Made by a program: the position numbers and the translations under genes. Below the pieces are notes generated by a model. It saw nothing but the letters and a program-made list of their open reading frames with translations, made no database searches and was not told the DNA's origin. From Thalassospira sp. (GTDB lineage Bacteria; Pseudomonadota; Alphaproteobacteria; Rhodospirillales; Thalassospiraceae), in NCBI RefSeq assembly GCF_030690045.1, contig NZ_JAUYHK010000016.1:496001-560000 (forward strand): a DNA stretch of 64,000 nucleotides, given 5' to 3'. Positions 1-7,372 of this stretch are shown here, piece after piece; positions within the stretch are counted from its first letter, which is position 1, and each line of letters begins with the position of its first letter.

Positions 1-778
1 CCATCGCCGGGTCAAAACGATTGCGGTCACGCAATTGCAATTCAAGACATTCCGCCAGATTGCGGGCAAAAATCCCGACCGGTTCAAATCCCTGCAAGCG
101 GACCAGCACGGCATTCACCATGGCCAGATCGCATTCAAGGGCGGTGGCAACCTCGGCAATATCACCGGTCAGATAGCCATTGCCGTCCAGCATATCGATC
201 AGATAACTGCCAATCATCCGGCGCATGGGATCGGAAAATTCCAGATGAAGCTGATCATCAAGCGACTGTCGCAGGGTTTTCTCGTCGGCCAGTGTCTGGT
301 CCAGCCCCGGCAAATCCTCGCCCGATGCCGAACCGCCACCGCTGCCGCCGGCTCCGCCCGCCCCATATGGCAGGGAATAGTCATGATTGCCCGCCACCGG
401 GGCGCCATCGGGGGTCAGTTCCCCCTCGCCGCCATACAGACTGTCAACCGGGCAATCGAGCGGCCCCGAATCGCCGGTGCCGAGCGTATCGCTGGCAGTC
501 AGGCGGTCCGTCCCCTGACGGTCTTCATGGTCCTGAAAATTATCGTGGCTACGGGAATCGAGGCCGGCCTCGCCATTGCCGACTGCCGCATCGCCGCTTT
601 CGGCAAAATTTTGCGCCGGGTCGGCACGGTCCAGCAACGGATTTTCCAGCAATTCACTGTCGATATAGCTGGCAAGTTCGAGGTTGTTAAATTGCAACAG
701 TTTGATCGCCTGCTGCAATTGCGGCGTCATGACGAGAGACTGGGACTGACGAAGATCAAGCCGCGCCTTCAGGGCCAT
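1..778 (-). CDS. rpoN: RNA polymerase sigma-54 factor RpoN, N-terminal part (runs off window)
   Basis: Seen: an open frame reads from an ATG at 778 to the window edge without a stop. The N-terminus begins MALKARLDLRQSQSL and continues into TPQLQQAIKLLQ, the glutamine/leucine-rich region I of sigma-54 that contacts enhancer-binding ATPases. An acidic, glycine-rich linker (region II, about residues 60-155) follows, then the start of the core-binding domain. Known: RpoN directs transcription from -24/-12 promoters. It follows lptB by 41 bp on the same strand, the usual alphaproteobacterial lptCAB-rpoN order. The C-terminal RpoN box lies outside the window. Confidence 0.95.
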   Translation of the reverse strand, partial: MALKARLDLRQSQSLVMTPQLQQAIKLLQFNNLELASYIDSELLENPLLDRADPAQNFAESGDAAVGNGEAGLDSRSHDNFQDHEDRQGTDRLTASDTLGTGDSGPLDCPVDSLYGGEGELTPDGAPVAGNHDYSLPYGAGGAGGSGGGSASGEDLPGLDQTLADEKTLRQSLDDQLHLEFSDPMRRMIGSYLIDMLDGNGYLTGDIAEVATALECDLAMVNAVLVRLQGFEPVGIFARNLAECLELQLRDRNRFDPAM

Positions 779-819
779 CTTACCATTTACCCCGTGTCAA
801 TCCAGCCTCCCCATATCGC

Positions 820-1641
820 TCACAAACTGAACCGTTCGCCAAGATAGACGCGCCGGACATCATCATTTCTGACAATTTCATCCGGCCCGCCTTCCATCAG
901 AACCCGCCCATCATGCAGGATATAGGCACGATCAATAATATCGAGGGTTTCACGCACATTATGATCGGTGATCAGAACGCCAATCCCGCGATTCTTCAAA
1001 TGTCCGACCAGATCGCGGATATCCCCCACCGCAATCGGGTCAATCCCCGCCAGCGGTTCGTCCAGCAGAATAAAATTCGGATGGGTCGCCAGCGCACGCG
1101 CAATTTCGCAGCGCCGCCGTTCCCCGCCCGACAAGGCCAGTGCCGGGGTGCGACGCAAATGCTCGATCGAAAATTCCGCCAGCAAATCTTCCAGCATCTG
1201 TTCGCGCGTCAGGCGGTCATCCTCGACGACCTCCAGCACCGACATGATATTCTGTTCGACCGTCATACCGCGAAAAATCGAGGCTTCCTGCGGCAAATAG
1301 CCAATACCCAGCCGGGCGCGCTGATACATCGGCATCAGGGTGATGTCACGACCATCAAGCGAAATGGTACCCCGATCCGGGGAAATCAGGCCGGTAATGA
1401 TATAAAAACTGGTGGTCTTGCCCGCGCCATTCGGCCCCAGAAGGCCAACAGCCTCGCCACGCTGAACGGTCATCGACACATCTTTGAGAACCGGGCGCTT
1501 TTTAAAGCTTTTGCCAAGATTATGCGCCACCAGCCCCTTATTGGCGGTAATCAGGCGCGGACCGGACGCAGTGCCGCCCGCCGGGAGAACCTCTGGCAGT
1601 TGCGACCCGTCATGTTGCCCGTTTTTACGCGACCAGAACAC
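820..1641 (-). CDS. lptB: LPS export ABC transporter ATP-binding protein LptB
   Basis: Cytoplasmic ATPase of the LptB2FGC complex, which extracts lipopolysaccharide from the inner membrane. 273 residues: Walker [10 protein letters not shown] at about 69-77, Q-loop near YLPQEA (115-120), signature LSGGERRR near 170, Walker B ILLDEP at 191-196, and a switch histidine in ITDHN. The first 35 residues form a polar extension ahead of the ABC core that is longer than in E. coli LptB (241 aa), so the true start could be further in. It lies 15 bp after the lptA stop in one minus-strand operon with lptC and kdsD. Confidence 0.95.
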   Translation of the reverse strand: MFWSRKNGQHDGSQLPEVLPAGGTASGPRLITANKGLVAHNLGKSFKKRPVLKDVSMTVQRGEAVGLLGPNGAGKTTSFYIITGLISPDRGTISLDGRDITLMPMYQRARLGIGYLPQEASIFRGMTVEQNIMSVLEVVEDDRLTREQMLEDLLAEFSIEHLRRTPALALSGGERRRCEIARALATHPNFILLDEPLAGIDPIAVGDIRDLVGHLKNRGIGVLITDHNVRETLDIIDRAYILHDGRVLMEGGPDEIVRNDDVRRVYLGERFSL

Positions 1642-1656
1642 TATCCCGACCCTTTA

Positions 1657-2511
1657 TCAGTTTCCGTTGCCCGGCGAACCGGGCGCGGTATTTTCTTCTT
1701 TGTCCGGCACCAGCAAGCCGCGCACCCGCGACGAACCGCCACTGGTCCCATTGGCATTGGATGTCAGGCGACTGACCCCGGTATTGAGATCAACCACTGC
1801 ACGATCGCCATTTAACTGATTATCGCCTCGCGTGATCTTAACCGATCCGGTCAGGGTAACGATACCCGTTTTCGCATCATAGGTCCCCTCGTCGCCCACA
1901 ACGAATTCCGTGGCCGTCCGGATCGACACGTCACCATACCCGTCAATGCGATGCAATTCATTTTCACCATTCGGCCCGGCTTCAAAGCGCGCCGTCAGCA
2001 CCGATCCGCGCAATCGCCGTTCCCCGGCCATCGCCAGGGCATTGCCGCGGGCCACCGCCATGCGGTCCAGTTCCCAATATTCCAGGCTGTCTTCGGCGGT
2101 CAGGGTTTCGGTTGGCGTCTGATAGGACAGATCCTTGCCGGTCAGAACCACCACGGATTGTTCCAGATCGTAAACCGCATCATCGCCCCGCGCGACATCG
2201 GTATCGGACGACAAAACAACGCTGCCTTCGGCCTCGATCCGGTAAATTTCGGTATTGCCGTCCTTGTCACGATAAAGGGCGCGCAATTCATCGGCATTGA
2301 TTTTCGAGGTGCCGCGTGTTGCCACCGCATTGCCGCGGGCAATCAGGATTTGTTCGTTGCGCCGCCATTCAATGCCATTATCCGATTCAACTTCCAGCCC
2401 GCCGCTGCCCGATTGCGCCAGCCCAAGCGCATCGGCAAAGGCCAGCCCCGGCATCATAGCGGCGACCAGCGCCACTATCGTCAAACCCCTGTACGCCATG
2501 CCCGTCATCAC
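1657..2511 (-). CDS. lptA: LptA-type periplasmic LPS transport protein (OstA-like)
   Basis: Periplasmic bridge protein for lipopolysaccharide transport. 284 residues, longer than E. coli LptA (185). An N-terminal hydrophobic signal segment ends near PGLAFADA. Then come the repeating beta-strand units of the OstA/LptA fold, such as GNAVATRGTSKINADELRALY and DDAVYDLEQSVVVLTG, with a serine/glycine-rich C-terminal tail of about 40 residues. Its ATG overlaps the lptC stop by four bases (ATGA), so translation is probably coupled. A second possible start is Met6. Confidence 0.9.
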   Translation of the reverse strand: MMTGMAYRGLTIVALVAAMMPGLAFADALGLAQSGSGGLEVESDNGIEWRRNEQILIARGNAVATRGTSKINADELRALYRDKDGNTEIYRIEAEGSVVLSSDTDVARGDDAVYDLEQSVVVLTGKDLSYQTPTETLTAEDSLEYWELDRMAVARGNALAMAGERRLRGSVLTARFEAGPNGENELHRIDGYGDVSIRTATEFVVGDEGTYDAKTGIVTLTGSVKITRGDNQLNGDRAVVDLNTGVSRLTSNANGTSGGSSRVRGLLVPDKEENTAPGSPGNGN

Positions 2512-3215
2512 TGTCCTTCCAGCGCGCTATCGAAAATCACCAGCGTTGCATTGCCCAAAAACCGGATGACAGCCCCCTTGTCTTCCAGTTCAAACCCGGA
2601 ATCGGAATTGATCGTCCCAAACGGCCCCTGACCATCAACCGGATCGGATCCGCTGGCATTGCCTTGGGCAAGGTAAATTTCGGCCCGTCTGGTATGAATT
2701 TCAAACCCGCGGTCATGATACATATTGACCTCGCCGACCAGATCAAGCTGTTCTTCGGTTTCGATATAAAAACCTTCTTCGGCCGTGATCGCAATCCACG
2801 AGCCGTCTTCCATCGTCATATCGGCCTGCGGCGTTTCAAGGTGCATATGCTTGGGCAATTGATCATTGGCGGGTTGTTCAATTGCTTCTATCGCCGTCAC
2901 GGTAAAAGGTTGCCGGTTGCCATCGACCCCGAAAAACCGGGCATTGGCCATGGCGACATTTTCCATCAAATCTTCGGGCGAGGTCGAAAAGCCCAGACGA
3001 AACCCGCTTTGCTGAACCTTTTCAATCTGCGGCCACAGCAAAACCAGCGCCAGCAACCCCGCCGCAATCATCGGCAAAACCAGTTTGAGCATATTCACAA
3101 ACGGGCGGCGCAGCGGATTGATGCGCACATTGCGACGCCCGGACGGCAAACCCGACCGCCGACGTCGTTCCGACGTCTCCCGGGCGTGTGTTTCTGCCGT
3201 CTGGTCCGCCGTCAT
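2508..3215 (-). CDS. lptC: LPS export system protein LptC
   Basis: Bitopic inner-membrane protein that hands LPS from LptB2FG to LptA. 235 residues: an arginine-rich cytoplasmic N-terminus (about 1-40), one membrane span (LKLVLPMIAAGLLALVLLW, about 43-61), then a periplasmic beta-jellyroll of the LptC type. The stop overlaps lptA by four bases and the start is 2 bp downstream of the kdsD stop. Identification rests on the single-span architecture plus position between kdsD and lptA; primary-sequence conservation in this family is low. Confidence 0.9.
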   Translation of the reverse strand: MTADQTAETHARETSERRRRSGLPSGRRNVRINPLRRPFVNMLKLVLPMIAAGLLALVLLWPQIEKVQQSGFRLGFSTSPEDLMENVAMANARFFGVDGNRQPFTVTAIEAIEQPANDQLPKHMHLETPQADMTMEDGSWIAITAEEGFYIETEEQLDLVGEVNMYHDRGFEIHTRRAEIYLAQGNASGSDPVDGQGPFGTINSDSGFELEDKGAVIRFLGNATLVIFDSALEGQ

Positions 3216-3217
3216 GG

Positions 3218-4195
3218 TCAGGCAACCCCCAGCCGCAACAAATCATGAATATGCACAAGACCCACCGGCATCCCGGCATCGTCCAGCACAAACAGCGCGG
3301 TAATGCTGCGGTCATTCATCACCGCCAGGGCCTCGACCGCCAACAGATCCACGCCAATCGTGCGCGGATTGGCGGTCATGACATCCGATACCTTTTGCGC
3401 CACCAGATTGTCAGACATATGGCGACGCAAATCGCCATCGGTCACAATCCCGGTCATTTTGCCATCATCGGCCAGAACCCCGACACAGCCAAACGACTTG
3501 CCGGTCATCACCATCAGGGCATCGCCCATCACGGCATCCCCGGAAATCAGCGGAATATCATCACGGCCATGCATCACATCGCTGACCCGCAACAGGCGCT
3601 GCCCCAATTTGCCGCCGGGATGAAAGGTGCGAAAATCATCGGCACTGAACCCCCGCCGTTCCATCAGGGCCACGGCCAAGGCATCGCCCAGGGCCAGCAT
3701 CGCCGTGGTCGATGTCGTCGGGGCCTGCCGGTTGGGGCAGGCTTCGGGGCTGGCGGGCAGCACCAGCGGGCAATCGCTTTGCCGGGCCAATGAACTGCCG
3801 GCCTTGCGCGTCATGCAAATCAGCGGCACCTGAAACCGGCGGGTATAGGCGATGATATCGGACAGTTCCGGCGTTTCCCCGGAATTGGACAGGGCCAGAA
3901 CCGCATCGTCGCGCCCGATCATGCCAAGGTCGCCGTGGCTGGCCTCGGCCGGATGGACAAAAAACGACGGCGTGCCGGTGGAGGCAAAGGTGGCGGCAAT
4001 TTTTTTGGCGATATGGCCGCTTTTGCCCATGCCGGTAATCACCAGTCGCCCTTTCAGCCCTTCGATCAGCGTGATCGCCCGGCAGAAATCACCATTCAGG
4101 GATTCGGCAAGCTCGCGCAACGCATTGGCCTCAATCGCCAGAACGTTGCGGGCCACGGCAAGGTCTTTTTGGGAATCAGCAACAATAACAGTCAT
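3218..4195 (-). CDS. kdsD: D-arabinose 5-phosphate isomerase (KpsF/GutQ family, KdsD)
   Basis: Converts ribulose 5-phosphate to arabinose 5-phosphate, the first step to Kdo for LPS. 325 residues from the ATG at 4195 (MTVIVADSQ); an in-frame ATG at 4291 would add 32 residues with no family resemblance and was rejected. SIS domain at about 40-180 (TGMGKSGHIAKKIAATFASTG, SNSGETPEL), followed by two CBS domains (about 205-320, including FVLDDAGMPVGLVHIHDLLR). First gene of the kdsD-lptC-lptA-lptB run, linking Kdo synthesis with LPS transport. Confidence 0.93.
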   Translation of the reverse strand: MTVIVADSQKDLAVARNVLAIEANALRELAESLNGDFCRAITLIEGLKGRLVITGMGKSGHIAKKIAATFASTGTPSFFVHPAEASHGDLGMIGRDDAVLALSNSGETPELSDIIAYTRRFQVPLICMTRKAGSSLARQSDCPLVLPASPEACPNRQAPTTSTTAMLALGDALAVALMERRGFSADDFRTFHPGGKLGQRLLRVSDVMHGRDDIPLISGDAVMGDALMVMTGKSFGCVGVLADDGKMTGIVTDGDLRRHMSDNLVAQKVSDVMTANPRTIGVDLLAVEALAVMNDRSITALFVLDDAGMPVGLVHIHDLLRLGVA

Positions 4196-4321
4196 CTGGT
4201 TCTTTGATCTGGAACGCCCCGGAGCGGGACAAAAACCTGAATTTACCATACCCCCACTATCGGCAGGGTCAATAGCGCCAAAGACAGGCAAAGCGGGATC
4301 AAGGATGTAGGGTGGTGTCGT

Positions 4322-4933
4322 CTAATGCGCAAATATGTCCGCTTCTTCCCAGCCCGACAAATCCAGTTTGGCACGGACCGGCAGGAAATCGAAACAGGCC
4401 TGCGCCATTTCGGTGCGGCCTTCGCGGGCCAGACGACGGTCCAGCTCTTCTTTCATCTGATGCAGATACAGAACATCGCTGGCGGCATAGGCGATCTGTT
4501 CGGCGGTCAATTCCGCCGATCCCCAGTCCGAGCTTTGCTGCTGTTTGGAAATTTCAATCCCGACCAGTTCGCGCACAAGGTCTTTCAGACCGTGGCGGTC
4601 GGTATAGGTCCGCACCAGTTTGGAGGCGATTTTGGTGCAGTAAACCGGCGCACAGGTAACCCCCAGATAGGCATCCATCACCGCGATATCGAACCGGCCA
4701 AAATGAAACAGTTTCAGAACCGTCTGATCGGCCAGCAGTTTTTTGAGGTTCGGCGCGTCGTAAGTCTGGCCGTCAAACTTGACAAGATGGGCATCGCCAT
4801 CGCCGCCCGATAACTGCACAACACACAAACGGTCCCGATGCGGATTAAGGCCCATGGTTTCGCTGTCTATGGCAACGATCTTGCCCAAATCCAGACCGTC
4901 AGGCAAATCTCCGTGATGGAGGTAGTTGGTCAT
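4322..4933 (-). CDS. Ribonuclease D-type 3'-5' exonuclease (DEDDy family)
   Basis: 203 residues from the ATG at 4933, which has a GGAGAAG Shine-Dalgarno 5-10 bases upstream; an ATG at 5005 was rejected. Motifs of the DnaQ-like DEDDy fold: ExoI VAIDSETMGL, ExoII FGRFDIAVMD, ExoIII YAASDVLYL. It is much shorter than E. coli RNase D (375 aa) and lacks the C-terminal HRDC domains, as is common for the short alphaproteobacterial form. Role in stable-RNA 3' end processing is known for the family and inferred here. It borders the accessory region to its right. Confidence 0.9.
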   Translation of the reverse strand: MTNYLHHGDLPDGLDLGKIVAIDSETMGLNPHRDRLCVVQLSGGDGDAHLVKFDGQTYDAPNLKKLLADQTVLKLFHFGRFDIAVMDAYLGVTCAPVYCTKIASKLVRTYTDRHGLKDLVRELVGIEISKQQQSSDWGSAELTAEQIAYAASDVLYLHQMKEELDRRLAREGRTEMAQACFDFLPVRAKLDLSGWEEADIFAH

Positions 4934-5385
4934 CGCGGCTTCTCCGGCTTGCTGATTTTGCCCTGTCTTAGCACAGCCGCCCGGCCCTCGCGATGCAAAA
5001 GTCACGCCATATGGCGGGTTTTTGCCGGAAATGGCAAAATTATGCTGATATCCGAACGGACAAGCCCGTTAAGCGACACAGCTACATCAACAAGAAATTC
5101 AACAGGAAACGTCGAATCCTTAAAATGCCAAATGGTAATCGGCAGGGACTACATTCCGCACGTCGGATTTATATCGAACTATTAGAGTAGCAATTGGGAC
5201 TATTAAGTTGCTGGTCGGTCACAAGCGTCACAACATCACAATTGGTCGTTACACAAAGGGGCAAGTATGTTGATCTGCGCTCCGCTGTGGAAAAACTCCA
5301 CTACCCTGCGCGGGTCAACGAACTCTTGAACGAGAATGGATTAAAGGTTTGATGGAAGGATTATAATACGCCCTCCCTATTGAGC
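4934..5385. other. Intergenic stretch with possible coding remnant at the left end of an accessory region
   Basis: About 450 bases with no convincing gene. A perfect 12-bp palindrome (CGCCATATGGCG) lies at 5005-5016. On the plus strand, a frame entered after a TAG at 5188-5190 reads to a TGA at 5350-5352; its last part (KYVDLRSAVEKLHYPARVN then ELLNENGLKV) looks like a real protein C-terminus but has no start or upstream domain. I read it as a possible gene remnant. The base composition becomes AT-richer from about 5040. Confidence 0.4.
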
Positions 5386-6129
5386 TTAACTTCTTTTTGT
5401 GTAACTGAATTTGTTAGCGTCAATACCGTTGACGATCTGAACAAGATCGGAGCCAATATTAGACATAATTCGTTCACTGGGTTGTGCAGACCACATCAAG
5501 CCTGCGGCAACAGTAAACGCTGTGTCACCTTTCTCACCCAACACGTTACGAAGGTCGGGAAACCATGTAAGCACCTCATTAAACCCTTCAACTGGCAACT
5601 CTCGACCCAATAACCTTAATGAGAGTTTTACAGATGCGGGAAACTCCATTGGCAACCCATCTGCCACGTGGAATATGTCCTCTCGAAACTCCGACAATTC
5701 TTTGTGTAAATTTTCGGTTTTCTTTTTCATCTCCACCAGCAAGGCAAAAGCTGTCGGACCTTGATAAGGGATATTAAGACCCTCCTCCTTCGCCTTGCAT
5801 ACCCACTCGGACAAAGAGTTAATCGAAATCATACAGAGGCGCTGCTCCTTAAACCGCTCAAACAGGCTCGCGTATCTCTCTGCGAGAGCATTGATTGCAT
5901 CACTGGAGCTCTCCCAAGTTGCCATTCGTCTGGTAATGCTCTCATTACGATTTATCCAGAAAGCCCCACCGACGGTGATCGCCGCACCCAATGCAGCGCC
6001 AATCGCAGTTCCAATACTGCTATCTAATTGGATATCTGAAAAATAGGGTGACAATAAAATTCCCGCCATACCACCCAGCAAGAAGCCGAAAAAAATCAGT
6101 AGAAAAACGTTAAAATCTTGCCGACTCAT
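5386..6129 (-). CDS. Unknown two-span membrane protein in the accessory region
   Basis: 247 residues, not recognised. ATG at 6129 with a good Shine-Dalgarno (AAGGTGAG). Two hydrophobic segments at the N-terminus (NVFLLIFFGFLLGGMAGILL, about 7-26, and a glycine/alanine-rich span about 39-57 ending in FWINR), then a roughly 185-residue soluble, mostly helical domain facing the cytoplasm if the loop is short. Base composition and codon use are AT-richer than the flanking housekeeping genes, consistent with transfer. No enzyme motif seen. The two-span plus cytoplasmic-domain plan occurs in some defence and toxin proteins, but nothing in the sequence fixes a function. Confidence 0.75.
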   Translation of the reverse strand: MSRQDFNVFLLIFFGFLLGGMAGILLSPYFSDIQLDSSIGTAIGAALGAAITVGGAFWINRNESITRRMATWESSSDAINALAERYASLFERFKEQRLCMISINSLSEWVCKAKEEGLNIPYQGPTAFALLVEMKKKTENLHKELSEFREDIFHVADGLPMEFPASVKLSLRLLGRELPVEGFNEVLTWFPDLRNVLGEKGDTAFTVAAGLMWSAQPSERIMSNIGSDLVQIVNGIDANKFSYTKRS

Positions 6130-6152
6130 TTTGGCTCACCTTGAAAAATAAA

Positions 6153-6166
6153 TTGAACACATTCAA
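6153..6166 (-). promoter_or_regulatory. Inverted repeat upstream of the unknown membrane protein gene
   Basis: TTGAACACATTCAA: two perfect 5-bp arms with a 4-base spacer, beginning 24 bases upstream of the ATG at 6129. Placement suits an operator, but the arms are short and chance cannot be excluded. Confidence 0.3.
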
Positions 6167-6351
6167 AGGTAATACTCTACAAAGCCCAAATAAATTTCGG
6201 AATAATTTGAGAGCCAATGATTACCAATAAGCTCTCAAAGCCCCCCTTAGGGATACTATTTTGTTGATTGCCACAACCTATCGCTGGGTCTTCTGTAATC
6301 CTTACAACACGACGACACGCACGCGAGTTCCGTCAATATCAGAAAAATCTA

Positions 6352-6380
6352 TTGAAACCATGGCGGCATTGACATATATT
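6352..6380 (+). promoter_or_regulatory. Predicted sigma70 promoter of the tRNA-like RNA
   Basis: TTGAAA at 6352-6357 (-35), a 17-base spacer, TATATT at 6375-6380 (-10). A start 7 bases past the -10 falls on G6387, the first base of the acceptor stem of the tRNA-like RNA. The spacing and the coincidence with the RNA's 5' end make this more convincing than the hexamers alone. Confidence 0.6.
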
Positions 6381-6386
6381 ATACTT

Positions 6387-6506
6387 GCTTGTGTGGCGAA
6401 ATTGGTAAACGCAGGAGCTTGCCTAAATACCTGACAACAACTGTTGCGTGTTTAACAAGCTCCTGAGCTATTGCTTTTGCGGGTTCGAGTCCCGTCACAA
6501 GTACCA
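6387..6506 (+). ncRNA. tRNA-Leu-like RNA with the anticodon loop replaced by a long hairpin
   Basis: Seen: a 120-nt class II tRNA fold. Acceptor 6387-6393 pairs with 6496-6502 (one G-U), discriminator A6503, encoded CCA 6504-6506. D arm 6396-6412 is very close to tRNA-Leu (GGCGAAATTGGTAAACGC). T arm has loop TTCGAGT. A 4-bp variable stem is GAGC/GCTT. Where a 5-bp anticodon stem with a 7-nt loop should be, GGAGCTTG (6414-6421) pairs with CAAGCTCC (6456-6463). The helix then continues as TAAATAC/GTGTTTA and CAAC/GTTG, closing on a 4-nt loop (6439-6442): 19 bp in all. No removal of the extra 33 nt leaves a leucine anticodon. It cannot decode in the usual way. Known: bacterial LeuRS mostly reads the discriminator A and tRNA core, not the anticodon, so charging is conceivable (inference). 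Confidence 0.7.
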
Positions 6507-6658
6507 CCCTCTTAAATTTGATGTTGCTCGTTGGGAACTTTGCGCTTCAGTAGGTGCGATTTATCAACTTTGAGCCGTAACACCCACAACTAACATTGAT
6601 ATTTGTTACAGTTGCCGTATCTGCCGATTAAGGGCACACCTTTCAAGGCAGGCAAACT
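6507..6658. other. Spacer between tRNA-like RNA and recombinase remnant
   Basis: About 150 bases, AT-rich at first. No gene, no convincing terminator after the tRNA-like RNA and no repeat recognised. Confidence 0.4.
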
Positions 6659-6893
6659 ATGCAGCGTTACGTCATCTATAAGCGCGTCAGTACGGTTGAC
6701 CAGGGCAAGAGCGGACTAGGTCTAGAGGCCCCAATCACGCGACATCGCCATTTACCTGGACACCTATAGCCCGGAGCCATTCGAGGTGAGCGGTGAATAT
6801 GTTGATGTGCCGTCAGGCAAGGATGACGACCGACCGGAACTCACCAAGGCGATTGACCAGGCAAAGCGGGTACTCGACAGACTAGCGCCGTGA
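6659..6893 (+). pseudogene. Serine recombinase (resolvase/invertase) N-terminal remnant, frameshifted
   Basis: From the ATG at 6659 the frame reads MQRYVIYKRVSTVDQGKSGL then GLEA, the start of a serine recombinase: the RVST motif contains the nucleophilic serine. In the C run at 6729-6732 one extra base breaks the frame. Dropping it restores SRDIAIYLDTYS, GEYVDVPSGKDDDRPEL and TKAIDQAKR, all typical of the resolvase domain. A second lesion follows: the frame ends at TGA 6891-6893 right after VLDRLAP, where an intact enzyme would go on through the KLDRLSR region. The DNA-binding part is missing. Evidence that the region was once mobile. Confidence 0.8.
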
Positions 6894-7088
6894 GGTCGCA
6901 TTATTGAACTCTGGAGAGTCGATGACGTGATAGCCGTGCGGGCCCTCAAGTCATTCCAGCCACCGAAAAGCTGTCTCCAGAGTTATCCCGTACCCTTGCA
7001 ATTTAGTGAGAATCGAAGCAGCTCAATCTTATGATCCAACACCTTAGGAAGATAATTTTTGGTGGGGCATTTCAGAGAGATTTAGGCA

Positions 7089-7132
7089 GCACAAAAACAA
7101 TAGCCCTGCAAGCGGTTCACACTTGCAGGGCT
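7089..7132 (-). terminator. Intrinsic terminator of tRNA-Leu
   Basis: Perfect 11-bp stem AGCCCTGCAAG (7102-7112) and CTTGCAGGGCT (7122-7132), followed on the minus strand by a T-rich tract (7089-7101). It begins 2 bases after the tRNA 3' end. Confidence 0.85.
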
Positions 7133-7133
7133 A

Positions 7134-7220
<87 letters not shown>

Positions 7221-7269
7221 ATAGGGGCTTTTTGGGTTTGTTGCGACGGGAACCGCCGGAACGGGGCGC

Positions 7270-7297
7270 AATATACGCTGCCAAAATTTACTGTCAA
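7270..7297 (-). promoter_or_regulatory. Promoter of tRNA-Leu(CAG)
   Basis: On the minus strand, TTGACA (7292-7297), a 16-base spacer, TATATT (7270-7275). The predicted start near 7263 gives a leader of about 43 nt before the tRNA, to be removed by RNase P. Confidence 0.75.
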
Positions 7298-7372
7298 CAT
7301 CCTTTTTGACAGTTTGACGAAACCGGGGGCCGGTTTTCGGTTAATTGGCAAAAAGGCGCGGTTTTCCTTGGG

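Noticed and set aside
35..847. A 270-codon plus-strand open frame at the left edge
   Set aside because: It is antisense to rpoN, whose region I sequence is unmistakable on the other strand; the predicted protein is composed like a shadow frame (rich in Gln, Arg, Gly).
6414..6463. Ordinary intron in a tRNA-Leu gene
   Set aside because: The extra 33 nt is far too short for a group I intron, has no archaeal bulge-helix-bulge, and no simple excision gives a leucine anticodon.
6387..6506. tmRNA (ssrA) or a fragment of it
   Set aside because: The D arm and long variable stem are of the tRNA-Leu type, there is no tag reading frame, and tmRNA in alphaproteobacteria is a two-piece molecule.
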